DNA from: Sphingobium amiense
GTDB taxonomy: Bacteria > Pseudomonadota > Alphaproteobacteria > Sphingomonadales > Sphingomonadaceae
Assembly: GCF_003967075.1 (NCBI RefSeq)
Contig: NZ_AP018664.1
Coordinates: 3,224,001 to 3,288,000 of the forward strand
Length of the DNA: 64,000 nt
Direction: 5' to 3'
Shown: positions 28,389-36,136 of the stretch, piece by piece
How positions within the stretch are numbered: the first letter of the stretch is position 1
Layout of the letters: every line of letters begins with the position of its first letter
The notes under the pieces: model-generated
Told to the model about the DNA's origin: nothing
The model's input: the letters and a program-made list of their open reading frames with translations, nothing else
The model's database searches: none
Position numbers and translations under genes: made by a program

Positions 28389-30040
28389 GTCGTTCTGAAC
28401 GCGTTGGTAATGGGATAGCGGCGGTCGCGCCCGAAATTGCGCGTGCCGAGCTTGACGCCGGGGGGCGACTGGCGGCGCTTATATTCCGCGACATAGAGCA
28501 ACCGCTCGATCCGGGCGACGGTGTCGCGATCGAAACCGCGCGCAACGAGCTGATCGACCGACAGCTCCTCTTCGACAAGGCCGTAGAGAATGGGGTCGAG
28601 CACTTCATAGGGCGGCAGGCTGTCGTCGTCGCGCTGGTTGTCGCGCAGCTCGGCGCTGGGCGGCTTGGTGATGACGCGCTCGGGCATCACCGGACCCGAA
28701 GGTCCGAGGCCGAGCGAGGGGACATGCGCATTGCGCCAGCGGCAAAGGTCGAAGACGGTGGTCTTGTAAGCGTCCTTCAGCACCGAATAGCCGCCCGCCA
28801 TGTCGCCATAGATGGTGGCGTAGCCGACCGACATCTCGCTCTTGTTGCCGGTCGTGAGCAGCATGTGGCCGAATTTGTTGGAGAGGGCCATCAACGTCAC
28901 GCCCCGGATGCGAGACTGGATATTCTCCTCGGCAAGGTCGCGCTGGCGGCCCTCGAACAGGGGGCCGAGCATGGTATCGAACGCGCCGACCGCCGGTTCG
29001 ATGGGGATGCTGTCATAGCGGACACCCAGCAGGCGCGCGCATTCGACGGCATCGTCCAGACTGTCCTGCGAGGTGAAGCGCGACGGCATCATGACGCACC
29101 AGACCCGGTCCGCCCCCAGCGCGTCGACCGCGACGGCGGCGGACAGGGCGGAATCGATGCCGCCTGACAGGCCGAGCACCACGCCGGGAAAGCGGTTGCC
29201 GTTCACATAGTCGCGCAGGCCCAGAACCATCGCGTTGTAGATATCGGCCGGGCGCGGATCGAGTTCGTGACGCTCGCCCGGCAGGCAGGTCCACGCCCCC
29301 TCGCGCTTTTCCCAATGGGTGAGGGTCAGCGCTTCTTCCCAGTCGGGCATCTGGTGCGCGATGCCAAGGTCGCCGTTCATCACGAAGGACGCGCCGTCGA
29401 ACACCAGTTCGTCCTGCCCGCCGACGCGGTTGAGGTAGACGAGCGGGAGGCCGGTTTCGCGCACCCGCGTTCCGGCGACGGCGTTGAGGCGACGGTCGTC
29501 CTTGTCGACCTCGAACGGGCTGCCATTGGGGCTGATGAGGATGTCGGCGCCCTGCGCCTTGAGATGCGCGGTGACGAAGGGGAACCAGATGTCCTCGCAG
29601 ATCGGAACGCCGATCTGAACGCCCCGGAACGGAATCGGGGCAGGAAGCGGGCCAGGGGCAAAGAGGCGCTTCTCATCGAACGTGCCATAATTGGGCAGCT
29701 CGCGCTTCTGCCGGATCGCGGTGACGGCACCGTCCTCCAGCAGGGCGACGACATTGAAGAGCACGCCCTGCGAGGCGACCACCGTGCCTACCAGCATCGC
29801 CGGGCCGCCATCGGCCGTCGCCTGCGCCAGCCGGTGCAGTTCCGCGTTCGCGCGGTCCACCAGCGCGGGTTTCAGCACCAGATCCTCGGGCGGATAGCCG
29901 ATCAGTTGCAGTTCGGGAAAGACGATGAGGTCCGCGCCCACCGCCCGCGCGCGCCATTCCAGCATCGCATCGGCGTTGGCGGCGAGGTCGCCCACGCATT
30001 GAGTGGTCTGCGCCAGCGCGATCACGAGTTTGTCGGTCAT
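28385..30040 (-). CDS. nadE: Glutamine-dependent NAD+ synthetase
   Basis: A 551-residue two-domain enzyme. The N-terminal nitrilase-like glutaminase (about residues 1-260) has [15 protein letters not shown] (catalytic Glu), [14 protein letters not shown] (Lys) and [11 protein letters not shown] (nucleophile Cys). The C-terminal NAD synthetase (about 275-551) has the ATP-pyrophosphatase loop [11 protein letters not shown] and the [17 protein letters not shown] stretch. It amidates deamido-NAD to NAD+, with ammonia channelled from glutamine. The start at 30040 ([11 protein letters not shown]) is chosen because the upstream extension is basic and unconserved. It is divergent from prs. Confidence 0.95.
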   Translation of the reverse strand: MTDKLVIALAQTTQCVGDLAANADAMLEWRARAVGADLIVFPELQLIGYPPEDLVLKPALVDRANAELHRLAQATADGGPAMLVGTVVASQGVLFNVVALLEDGAVTAIRQKRELPNYGTFDEKRLFAPGPLPAPIPFRGVQIGVPICEDIWFPFVTAHLKAQGADILISPNGSPFEVDKDDRRLNAVAGTRVRETGLPLVYLNRVGGQDELVFDGASFVMNGDLGIAHQMPDWEEALTLTHWEKREGAWTCLPGERHELDPRPADIYNAMVLGLRDYVNGNRFPGVVLGLSGGIDSALSAAVAVDALGADRVWCVMMPSRFTSQDSLDDAVECARLLGVRYDSIPIEPAVGAFDTMLGPLFEGRQRDLAEENIQSRIRGVTLMALSNKFGHMLLTTGNKSEMSVGYATIYGDMAGGYSVLKDAYKTTVFDLCRWRNAHVPSLGLGPSGPVMPERVITKPPSAELRDNQRDDDSLPPYEVLDPILYGLVEEELSVDQLVARGFDRDTVARIERLLYVAEYKRRQSPPGVKLGTRNFGRDRRYPITNAFRTT

Positions 30041-30166
30041 GGGCCGCGCCCTAGTCGATTTTCGACAGCGGCGCAAAACGCCTTTCCACCCGGGCATCCC
30101 GCCGCTAAAGGGGCCGCGTCTCGCGCAGCGTCATCAATCCGTCACGTCATTCGGGGAGTCTTGGCC

Positions 30167-31102
30167 ATGAAGCTCATGACCGGCAATTCCAACAAGCCGC
30201 TCGCGGCCGCCATCGCCGACTATATCGAAATTCCCCTGACGGACGCCAGCGTGCGCCGCTTCGCCGACGAAGAGGTGTTCGTCGAAATCCACGAGAATGT
30301 GCGTGGCGAGGACGTGTTCGTCATTCAGTCGACGGCCTATCCGACCAACGACAATCTGATGGAACTGCTCATCATGATCGACGCGCTGAAACGCGCGTCG
30401 GCCAAGCGGATCACGGCGGTCGTCCCCTATTTCGGCTATGCGCGGCAGGACCGCAAGCCCGGCCCCCGCACGCCGATCAGCGCCAAGCTGGTTGCCAACC
30501 TCATCACCACGGCAGGCGCGGACCGGGTGCTGTCGGTCGATCTCCATGCCGGGCAGATCCAGGGCTTTTTCGACATTCCGACCGACAATCTGTTCGGCGC
30601 GCCGGTCATGTCGGCGGACATTCAGGCGCGCTTCGGTGACCGCAACCTGATGGTCGTGTCGCCCGACGTGGGCGGTGTGGTGCGCGCTCGCGCGCTTGCC
30701 AAGCGGCTCGACAACGCCCCCCTCGCCATCGTCGACAAGCGGCGCGAGCGGGCTGGCGAATCGGAAGTCATGAACATCATCGGCGACGTGAAGGGCCGCT
30801 TCTGCGTGCTGATCGACGACATCGTCGATTCGGCGGGCACGCTATGCAACGCGGCCAATGCGCTGAAGGGCGCGGGCGCGGAAGACGTCATTGCCTATGT
30901 GAGCCATGGCGTGCTGTCGGGCGGGGCGGTGGCTCGGGTCGAGGCGTCCGACCTGCTCGAACTCGTCATCACCGATTCGATTCAGGGCACCGACGCGGTG
31001 AACGGCGCGAAGCGTATCCGCCACCTGCCCATCGCCCCGCTGCTGGGCGAGGCGATCAAGCGCATCGCCGACGAAAGTTCCGTTTCGAGCCTGTTCGACT
31101 GA
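30167..31102 (+). CDS. prs: Ribose-phosphate pyrophosphokinase
   Basis: A 311-residue enzyme making PRPP from ribose-5-phosphate and ATP for purine, pyrimidine, histidine and NAD synthesis. Visible: [39 protein letters not shown] (ATP-binding), [20 protein letters not shown], the flexible KRRERAGES loop and the PRPP-binding [14 protein letters not shown]. The start at 30167 ([17 protein letters not shown]) is chosen by family length; the long upstream open frame is a nadE shadow. It sits divergent from nadE and next to hisN, all users or makers of PRPP-linked metabolites. Confidence 0.96.
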   Translation: MKLMTGNSNKPLAAAIADYIEIPLTDASVRRFADEEVFVEIHENVRGEDVFVIQSTAYPTNDNLMELLIMIDALKRASAKRITAVVPYFGYARQDRKPGPRTPISAKLVANLITTAGADRVLSVDLHAGQIQGFFDIPTDNLFGAPVMSADIQARFGDRNLMVVSPDVGGVVRARALAKRLDNAPLAIVDKRRERAGESEVMNIIGDVKGRFCVLIDDIVDSAGTLCNAANALKGAGAEDVIAYVSHGVLSGGAVARVEASDLLELVITDSIQGTDAVNGAKRIRHLPIAPLLGEAIKRIADESSVSSLFD

Positions 31103-31108
31103 GGCGCG

Positions 31109-31345
31109 TCAGGCCGCCGGCATCAGCAGCAGCGGCGTCGCGCACAGGAGAATGAGCGCGGCGACGATCCGCTGACCGCGCGAAACGCCCAGCGGCCTGT
31201 CCTGCCAGAGCATCGGGCAGGACAGCACCGACAGGCCGATGAGCAGGTTCGACAGCGTGTCGGAACCGCCCAGCGGCATATCCTGCCGCAGCGCCAGCCC
31301 GCCGAACAGCGCCGCGAAACTCAATATCCACCCGACAAGCGCCAT
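31109..31345 (-). CDS. Small hypothetical membrane protein
   Basis: A 78-residue protein with three hydrophobic segments (about residues 4-20, 33-47 and 58-75; RIVAALILLCATPLLLMPA at the end) joined by short charged loops. It is probably an inner-membrane protein with no recognised domain. It converges on prs with a gap of 6 bp and is divergent from hisN. The reading frame is a credible gene because the hydrophobic periodicity is consistent, but no homology is evident to me. Confidence 0.6.
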   Translation of the reverse strand: MALVGWILSFAALFGGLALRQDMPLGGSDTLSNLLIGLSVLSCPMLWQDRPLGVSRGQRIVAALILLCATPLLLMPAA

Positions 31346-31421
31346 TGCCCGCCCCTTTCCCGTCAGACGCTAGAACGGCCGGGTTGCGGAAGGCTTAACC
31401 GATCCGCTAGGGCGTTGGCTC

Positions 31422-32228
31422 ATGACCAGCCGCGACGACCTTGCCCTCGCCAACCGCCTTGCCGACGCTGCGGGCGAAGCGATCCGCCCCTTTTTCCGCG
31501 CGCGTTACGATGTCGAGATGAAGGCGGACAAATCGCCGGTGACGGAGGCCGACCGTGCGGCAGAGGCGGCGATCCGCGCGATCCTGGAAAGGGAGCGGCC
31601 CGGCGACGGCATCGTCGGGGAGGAATATGGATCGGTGCGCGCCGATGCGGAGCGGGTGTGGATACTCGATCCCATCGACGGGACGCGCAGTTTCATCGCG
31701 GGACGGCCGATCTTCGGCACGCTGATCGCCCTCACCCAGGGCGGCTGGCCGACGATCGGCATCATCGACCAGCCGATCGGGCGGGAGCGCTGGGCCGGGA
31801 TGAGCGGGCAGCCCACGACCTTCAACGGCAAGCCCGTGCGCACGCGCGCCTGCCGCCAACTGGAAGGCGCGGGCATCGCCACCACCAGCCCGCATCTGTT
31901 CGCCGACGCCGATGTGCCGCATTATCTGGCACTGGTGGCCGCCATATCGGGCGGGTCGCCGCGGCAGGGACCGGTCTATGGCGGAGACTGCTATAATTAC
32001 GGGCTGCTTTCGTCCGGTTTCCTCGACATCGTGATCGAATCGGGCCTCCAGAGCTACGACTTCGCCGCGCTGGTGCCGGTGGTGGAGGGCGCGGGCGGCC
32101 TGATGTGCGACTGGAATGGCGAGCCGCTGACTGCGGAGAGCGAAGGCCATGTGCTCGCGCTCGGCGACCCGGCGCGGCTGGAGGACGTGCTCGAAGCGAT
32201 CCAGAGCGCGGGGCACGCGCCACATTAA
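31422..32228 (+). CDS. hisN: Histidinol-phosphatase, inositol-monophosphatase family
   Basis: A 268-residue IMPase-fold phosphatase. Metal-binding motifs are GEEYGS (Glu), WILDPIDGTRSFIAG (two Asp, motif DPIDGT at about 86-91) and YDFAALVPVVEGAGG (third Asp, about 210). The sequence after DGT (RSFIAGRPIFGTLIAL) is the pattern of the HisN-type enzymes, which remove phosphate from histidinol-phosphate in histidine synthesis. Other IMPase substrates cannot be fully excluded. The start is ATG at 31422. It is not in a his operon here. Confidence 0.88.
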   Translation: MTSRDDLALANRLADAAGEAIRPFFRARYDVEMKADKSPVTEADRAAEAAIRAILERERPGDGIVGEEYGSVRADAERVWILDPIDGTRSFIAGRPIFGTLIALTQGGWPTIGIIDQPIGRERWAGMSGQPTTFNGKPVRTRACRQLEGAGIATTSPHLFADADVPHYLALVAAISGGSPRQGPVYGGDCYNYGLLSSGFLDIVIESGLQSYDFAALVPVVEGAGGLMCDWNGEPLTAESEGHVLALGDPARLEDVLEAIQSAGHAPH

Positions 32229-32246
32229 ACACCGAAACCAGATAGG

Positions 32247-33119
32247 TCAGGCCGTATGTTCCGATACCGGAGTTGAACGGCGCATGGCTTTGGTGACGTA
32301 GGGAGTGACAAGTGGACACGTGCAATCTTCATCCATTCCGTTGTGGCGCGGATGGAGATTGGCGTTGAATTTAAGATCGCGAGACTGCGACGTGCCCGCA
32401 AACAACGTCATCTGAACATGGGTTTCCGTGCGATACCGTTCATTAGGCGTGAAACCTTGATACTCGATCCAATGCCACACATGAAGACGCTGCTCGCCCC
32501 TTATGACGCGGTCAATGACCTCTGCGGGAATGATTTCGGTGTTTCCGGTTATATTGCCCCCGGGTCCGACCAGCGAATAATCTTCGACGTCGCCGCTCCA
32601 AGGGAATGCGAAATTGCCCGGGGGCTTAACATCAAATATCTGCCATTGTGTGCGGGAAACGGCATAACGGGCTGGAGTGCTACCGGCGTTCTGCATTTTT
32701 ATGGCCACTGACCAGCCGGTGACAGGTCCGCCGATGTCGCAATAATATCTGATCGCGACGTCTTCCAGGATGAGATAAGGGCGAAGCTCCAGGCTCGAGA
32801 CATATTTCGACTGCTTGATTTCCTCATTGGCCAATTCAACGGCTCTGGTCGCCGCCGCGGTAGCCTGCGCCGTCAAGGCAATCGTAACGATGAGCGCCAC
32901 GGTGGAAATGATAGCGACCGCGATGCCGATCGCCGTAATTCTCGATTCACCCTGCGCTACTGCCAACTCGGCATTTTGCAGGCATCGACCAAAGGCGGGG
33001 TCTGCCAGTCGCGCGCAGACAGGAACCTGCCGCACGGATTCGTCGATGAGCCATTGGCTTAGCAAGATTCCGGCGATGATCGTAAGGATCAATATGCTTG
33101 TCCATTTGACGATCGTCAT
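32247..33119 (-). CDS. Hypothetical membrane protein, AT-richer than surroundings
   Basis: A 290-residue protein with two membrane helices (about residues 8-27, ILILTIIAGILLSQWL, and 62-86, AIGIAVAIISTVALIVTIAL) separated by a short periplasmic loop with two cysteines. A helical stalk follows (AVELANEEIKQSK), then a C-terminal soluble domain beginning LRPYLILEDVAIRYY. The function is unknown; the LRPYL-type C-terminal domain occurs in uncharacterised bacterial proteins. Base composition and codon use look less GC-rich than the flanking genes, a sign of recent acquisition. The start is ATG at 33119 (MTIVKWTSI). Confidence 0.7.
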   Translation of the reverse strand: MTIVKWTSILILTIIAGILLSQWLIDESVRQVPVCARLADPAFGRCLQNAELAVAQGESRITAIGIAVAIISTVALIVTIALTAQATAAATRAVELANEEIKQSKYVSSLELRPYLILEDVAIRYYCDIGGPVTGWSVAIKMQNAGSTPARYAVSRTQWQIFDVKPPGNFAFPWSGDVEDYSLVGPGGNITGNTEIIPAEVIDRVIRGEQRLHVWHWIEYQGFTPNERYRTETHVQMTLFAGTSQSRDLKFNANLHPRHNGMDEDCTCPLVTPYVTKAMRRSTPVSEHTA

Positions 33120-33207
33120 ATGCCCGCCCCCCTTAAGTCTGGCCAAGTATGTCGTTGGGCCTCAGGGGCTTCAAGGCCTAAACAAGGCCGAAGTCTGTCC
33201 GAATCGC

Positions 33208-33236
33208 TTGCCTTTTGGGGACAGGGCCACTAAGGG
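33208..33236 (+). promoter_or_regulatory. Candidate sigma-70 promoter of rpmI-rplT
   Basis: TTGCCT (33208-33213), a 17-nt spacer and TAAGGG (33231-33236), the same layout as upstream of rpe. It would leave a leader of about 80 nt before rpmI. The -10 box is weak, so this is tentative. Confidence 0.35.
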
Positions 33237-33324
33237 CCGCCCTTCGCGATATTCGGAAGAACCGCCCGGCTAACTAGGGCTGCCGTGGCTGTTCGTAATC
33301 GTCGCGCTGAAAAAGGAGACGAAA

Positions 33325-33528
33325 ATGCCCAAGATGAAGACCAAGAGCGGTGTGAAGAAGCGCTTCAAGTTCACCGCCACCGGCAAGGTCAAGCACGGCG
33401 TCGCTGGAAAGCGTCACCGCCTGATCAGCCACAACGCGAAATATATCCGTCAGAACCGCGGCACGTCCGTCCTGTCGGACGCCGATGCCGGCCATGTGCG
33501 CCTGTGGGCGCCCTACGGCCTCAAGTAA
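33325..33528 (+). CDS. rpmI: 50S ribosomal protein L35
   Basis: A 67-residue basic ribosomal protein with the invariant start [20 protein letters not shown] and the [12 protein letters not shown] core. It has a strong ribosome-binding site (AAAAAGGAGA) ahead of the ATG. rplT follows after 13 bp. In Escherichia coli this pair is regulated by L20 binding the leader mRNA; whether that applies here is not visible. Confidence 0.98.
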   Translation: MPKMKTKSGVKKRFKFTATGKVKHGVAGKRHRLISHNAKYIRQNRGTSVLSDADAGHVRLWAPYGLK

Positions 33529-33541
33529 GGAGTTCTGACCC

Positions 33542-33904
33542 ATGGCACGTGTCAAACGTGGTGTAACCACGAAGGCGAAGCATAAGCGGATTCTGGATCA
33601 GGCGAAGGGCTATTATGGCCGTCGCAAGAACACCATCCGCGTCGCGCGCCAGGCCGTCGAAAAGGCCGGCCAATACGCCTATCGCGACCGCAAGGTGAAG
33701 AAGCGGACCTTCCGGGGTCTGTGGATTCAGCGCATCAACGCGGGCGTCCGCGCCGAAGGCCTGACCTATTCGCAGTTCATGCACGGCCTGAAGCTGGCCG
33801 GCGTCGAACTGGACCGGAAGGTTCTGGCCGACATCGCGATGCACGAAGGCGAGGCGTTCAGCGCCATCGTCGCCCAGGCGAAGGCTGCGCTGCCCGCAGC
33901 CTGA
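33542..33904 (+). CDS. rplT: 50S ribosomal protein L20
   Basis: A 120-residue large-subunit assembly protein. It has the L20 sequence throughout: [36 protein letters not shown] and [23 protein letters not shown] motifs (here [14 protein letters not shown]). It is co-transcribed with rpmI, with a GGAG ribosome-binding site, and ends at a strong intrinsic terminator. In many bacteria pheS-pheT follow L20; here lysE and a GIY-YIG gene lie between. Confidence 0.98.
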   Translation: MARVKRGVTTKAKHKRILDQAKGYYGRRKNTIRVARQAVEKAGQYAYRDRKVKKRTFRGLWIQRINAGVRAEGLTYSQFMHGLKLAGVELDRKVLADIAMHEGEAFSAIVAQAKAALPAA

Positions 33905-33930
33905 CCGGACCGGTCGCAGGATCGTCAAAG

Positions 33931-33966
33931 GGGCGCCGGGGCAGATGCTTCCGGCGCCCTTTTTGT
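33931..33966 (+). terminator. Intrinsic terminator after rplT
   Basis: GGGCGCCGG (33931-33939) pairs perfectly with CCGGCGCCC (33951-33959) around an 11-nt loop, followed by TTTTTGTT. This separates rpmI-rplT from downstream genes. Confidence 0.92.
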
Positions 33967-33989
33967 TATCGCAGGTTGGGGGGAAACCC

Positions 33990-34604
33990 ATGTCGCTGCA
34001 TCTCTGGTCGATATATGTCACGGCGGTTTTCCTGATTTCGGCGACGCCGGGGCCGAATATGCTGCATGTCATGACGCAGAGCATCGCCCATGGCCCGCGC
34101 AAGGCGACAAGCACGATGGCAGGCCTGATGAGCGCGGTGCTGCTGTGCCTTGTGGCGTCGGCGCTGGGCCTCGGCGCGCTGCTCAAGGCTTCGCCGCGCC
34201 TGTTCGACGTGCTGCGCTATGCGGGCGTCGCCTATCTCCTGTGGCTGGGCATCAAGGCGTGGCGCGCGCCGGTGGGCGGGAGCGTCGAGGCAAGGCCGGT
34301 GCGGTCGGACCGCGCGCTCTACGCGACCGGACTGCTGACGGGGCTTTCCAATCCCAAGCTCATCATCTTCGCCGCCGCGCTCTTCCCCCAGTTCATCGTG
34401 CTCGACCGCCCCTTCTGGCTTCAGCTCGCCATCCTGATAGCGAGTTTCGTGGTGATCGAAAGCTTCTGGTACGGCGTCTACGCGCTGGGCGGCGCGCGCC
34501 TCGCCCGCTGGCTTGAGCCGGCCAACCGGCAGCGGCTCTTCAACCGGGGCACAGGGCTGCTCTTCATCGGCTTTGGCGGCGCGTTGCTGGGGGCGCGGGC
34601 TTAG
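33990..34604 (+). CDS. LysE-family amino-acid exporter
   Basis: A 204-residue inner-membrane transporter with six predicted helices. The LysE/RhtB signature ISATPGPNMLHVMTQSIAHG is at about residues 13-32, followed by GVAYLLWLGIKAWRAP and TGLLTGLSNPKLIIFAAALFPQF. Family members export amino acids or homoserine lactones; the substrate is not readable. The start at 33990 (MSLHLWSIYVTAVF) is preferred over an earlier in-frame ATG that lies within the rplT terminator hairpin. Confidence 0.88.
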   Translation: MSLHLWSIYVTAVFLISATPGPNMLHVMTQSIAHGPRKATSTMAGLMSAVLLCLVASALGLGALLKASPRLFDVLRYAGVAYLLWLGIKAWRAPVGGSVEARPVRSDRALYATGLLTGLSNPKLIIFAAALFPQFIVLDRPFWLQLAILIASFVVIESFWYGVYALGGARLARWLEPANRQRLFNRGTGLLFIGFGGALLGARA

Positions 34605-34617
34605 TCTCCTCATGATC

Positions 34618-34648
34618 GTCATTGCCGCGAAGGCGGCAATCCATCTCC
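34618..34648 (+). repeat. REP-like hairpin repeat, left copy
   Basis: A 31-nt element just upstream of the GIY-YIG gene. Its core ATTGCCGC (34621-34628), loop GAAG, GCGGCAAT (34633-34640) is a perfect 8-bp hairpin, followed by CCATCTCC. The right copy at 35010-35040 is in inverted orientation and matches 29 of 31 positions. The two differences are opposite each other in the stem. Confidence 0.85.
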
Positions 34649-34658
34649 GGACCTAACC

Positions 34659-35039
34659 ATGCAAAGCGACTTCGATCCGACCGTTTACCTGCTCGCCAGC
34701 CACAAAAACGGCACGCTATATGTCGGCGTCACGTCAAATCTTGCTCAACGCCTTCACCAGCATCGTTCCGGCTTGATTGAAGGCTTCACTAGCGACTACG
34801 GCGTGCACCGGTTGGTATGGTTCGAGAGCGGCGGTTCCATGGAGGAGGCAATAAGGCGGGAAAAGCAGATCAAGAAATGGAATCGGCAGTGGAAGATCAA
34901 CATGATCGAGCGGAACAATCCCAATTGGCGTGATTTGGCCCTTGATTTCGGTTTTGAGCCATTAGGGAGCAGGCGCGCCGATCAAACGCCGCCAGCATCG
35001 GATAGCGCGGGAGATGGATTCCCGCCTTCGCGGGAATGA
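34659..35039 (+). CDS. GIY-YIG nuclease family protein
   Basis: A 126-residue single-domain protein. The GIY-YIG core is at about residues 7-85: [20 protein letters not shown] (YLL...YVG variant of the motif), the arginine in LAQRLHQHR, and the catalytic glutamate region [17 protein letters not shown]. This is the UPF0213-like group of stand-alone GIY-YIG proteins, whose DNA target is unknown. The last 11 or so residues ([11 protein letters not shown]) are encoded by the right hairpin repeat, which also supplies the stop codon, so the tail is probably not part of the original fold. The gene is framed by inverted repeats. Confidence 0.88.
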   Translation: MQSDFDPTVYLLASHKNGTLYVGVTSNLAQRLHQHRSGLIEGFTSDYGVHRLVWFESGGSMEEAIRREKQIKKWNRQWKINMIERNNPNWRDLALDFGFEPLGSRRADQTPPASDSAGDGFPPSRE

Positions 35040-35040
35040 C
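35010..35040 (-). repeat. REP-like hairpin repeat, right copy (inverted)
   Basis: Inverted partner of the element at 34618-34648. On the minus strand the core reads ATTCCCGC, loop GAAG, GCGGGAAT, a perfect hairpin in which one G-C pair of the left copy is replaced by C-G. It contains the GIY-YIG stop codon (35037-35039) and an ATG in the pheS frame (35036). Confidence 0.85.
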
Positions 35041-35044
35041 TTTT

Positions 35045-36136
35045 ATGAACGATATCGCCAATCTCAAAGCTGGCCTGATCGCCGACATCGCCGCCGCCGA
35101 CACGCTCGACGCGCTGGAGGCGCTGCGGGTGGGCGCGTTGGGGAAGAACGGGGTCGTCACGGGCCTGCTCAAGACGCTCGGCCCCATGTCGCCCGACGAG
35201 CGGCTGGAGAAGGGGCCGCCGATCCAGGATCTGCGCGAAAGCGTGACGGCGGCGATCACGGACCGGAAGGCGGCGCTGGAGCAGGCGGCGCTGGACGCGA
35301 AGCTGGCGGCGGAAAAGGTCGACATGACCCTCCCCGCCGATGCGGAACCGCAGGGCAGCGTCCACCCGGTCAGTCAGGTGATGGACGAGATGGCGGAAAT
35401 TTTCGCCGATCTGGGTTTCTCCGTCGCCACCGGGCCGGAGATCGAGGACGACTGGCATAATTTCACCGCGCTCAACATTCCCGAGACGCATCCGGCGCGG
35501 GCGATGCACGACACCTTCTATTTCCCGGACGATGAAACCGGAACCAAGATGCTACTGCGCACGCATACGTCGCCGGTGCAGATCCGCACGATGATGAGCC
35601 AGCCGCCGCCGATCCGCATCATCGCGCCGGGCCGCGTCTATCGCAGCGACAGCGACGCCACCCATACGCCGATGTTCCACCAGATCGAAGGACTGGTGAT
35701 CGACAAGGGCATCACCCTCGGCCACCTCAAATGGACGCTGGAGACATTCCTCAAGGCCTTCTTCGAGCGGGAGGACATCGTCCTGCGCCTGCGGCCGAGC
35801 TATTTCCCCTTCACCGAACCGTCGGTGGAGGTCGATGTCGGCTATACGCTCGTCAACGGGCAACGGATCATCGGCGGTGACGGCGATGCGACCGATGGCG
35901 GCTGGCTGGAAGTGCTGGGCAGCGGCATGGTCAACCGCCGGGTGATCGAGGCATGCGGGCTGGACCCGGACGAATGGCAGGGCTTCGCCTTCGGCACCGG
36001 CGTCGACCGGCTCGCCATGCTCAAATATGGGATGAACGACTTGCGCGCTTTCTTCGACGGCGACCTGCGCTGGCTGCGCCATTACGGCTTTTCGGCGCTG
36101 GATGTGCCGACGCTGAGCGGGGGAGTGGGCGCATGA
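35045..36136 (+). CDS. pheS: Phenylalanine--tRNA ligase alpha subunit
   Basis: A 363-residue class II synthetase subunit; an alpha2-beta2 complex with PheT charges tRNA-Phe. An N-terminal coiled region (about residues 1-85) precedes the catalytic domain with [20 protein letters not shown], the motif-2 region [31 protein letters not shown], and motif 3 [17 protein letters not shown]. An in-frame ATG at 35036 lies inside the repeat element; the start at 35045 ([11 protein letters not shown]) is chosen since it excludes repeat-derived residues. The stop overlaps the pheT start (ATGA). Confidence 0.97.
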   Translation: MNDIANLKAGLIADIAAADTLDALEALRVGALGKNGVVTGLLKTLGPMSPDERLEKGPPIQDLRESVTAAITDRKAALEQAALDAKLAAEKVDMTLPADAEPQGSVHPVSQVMDEMAEIFADLGFSVATGPEIEDDWHNFTALNIPETHPARAMHDTFYFPDDETGTKMLLRTHTSPVQIRTMMSQPPPIRIIAPGRVYRSDSDATHTPMFHQIEGLVIDKGITLGHLKWTLETFLKAFFEREDIVLRLRPSYFPFTEPSVEVDVGYTLVNGQRIIGGDGDATDGGWLEVLGSGMVNRRVIEACGLDPDEWQGFAFGTGVDRLAMLKYGMNDLRAFFDGDLRWLRHYGFSALDVPTLSGGVGA

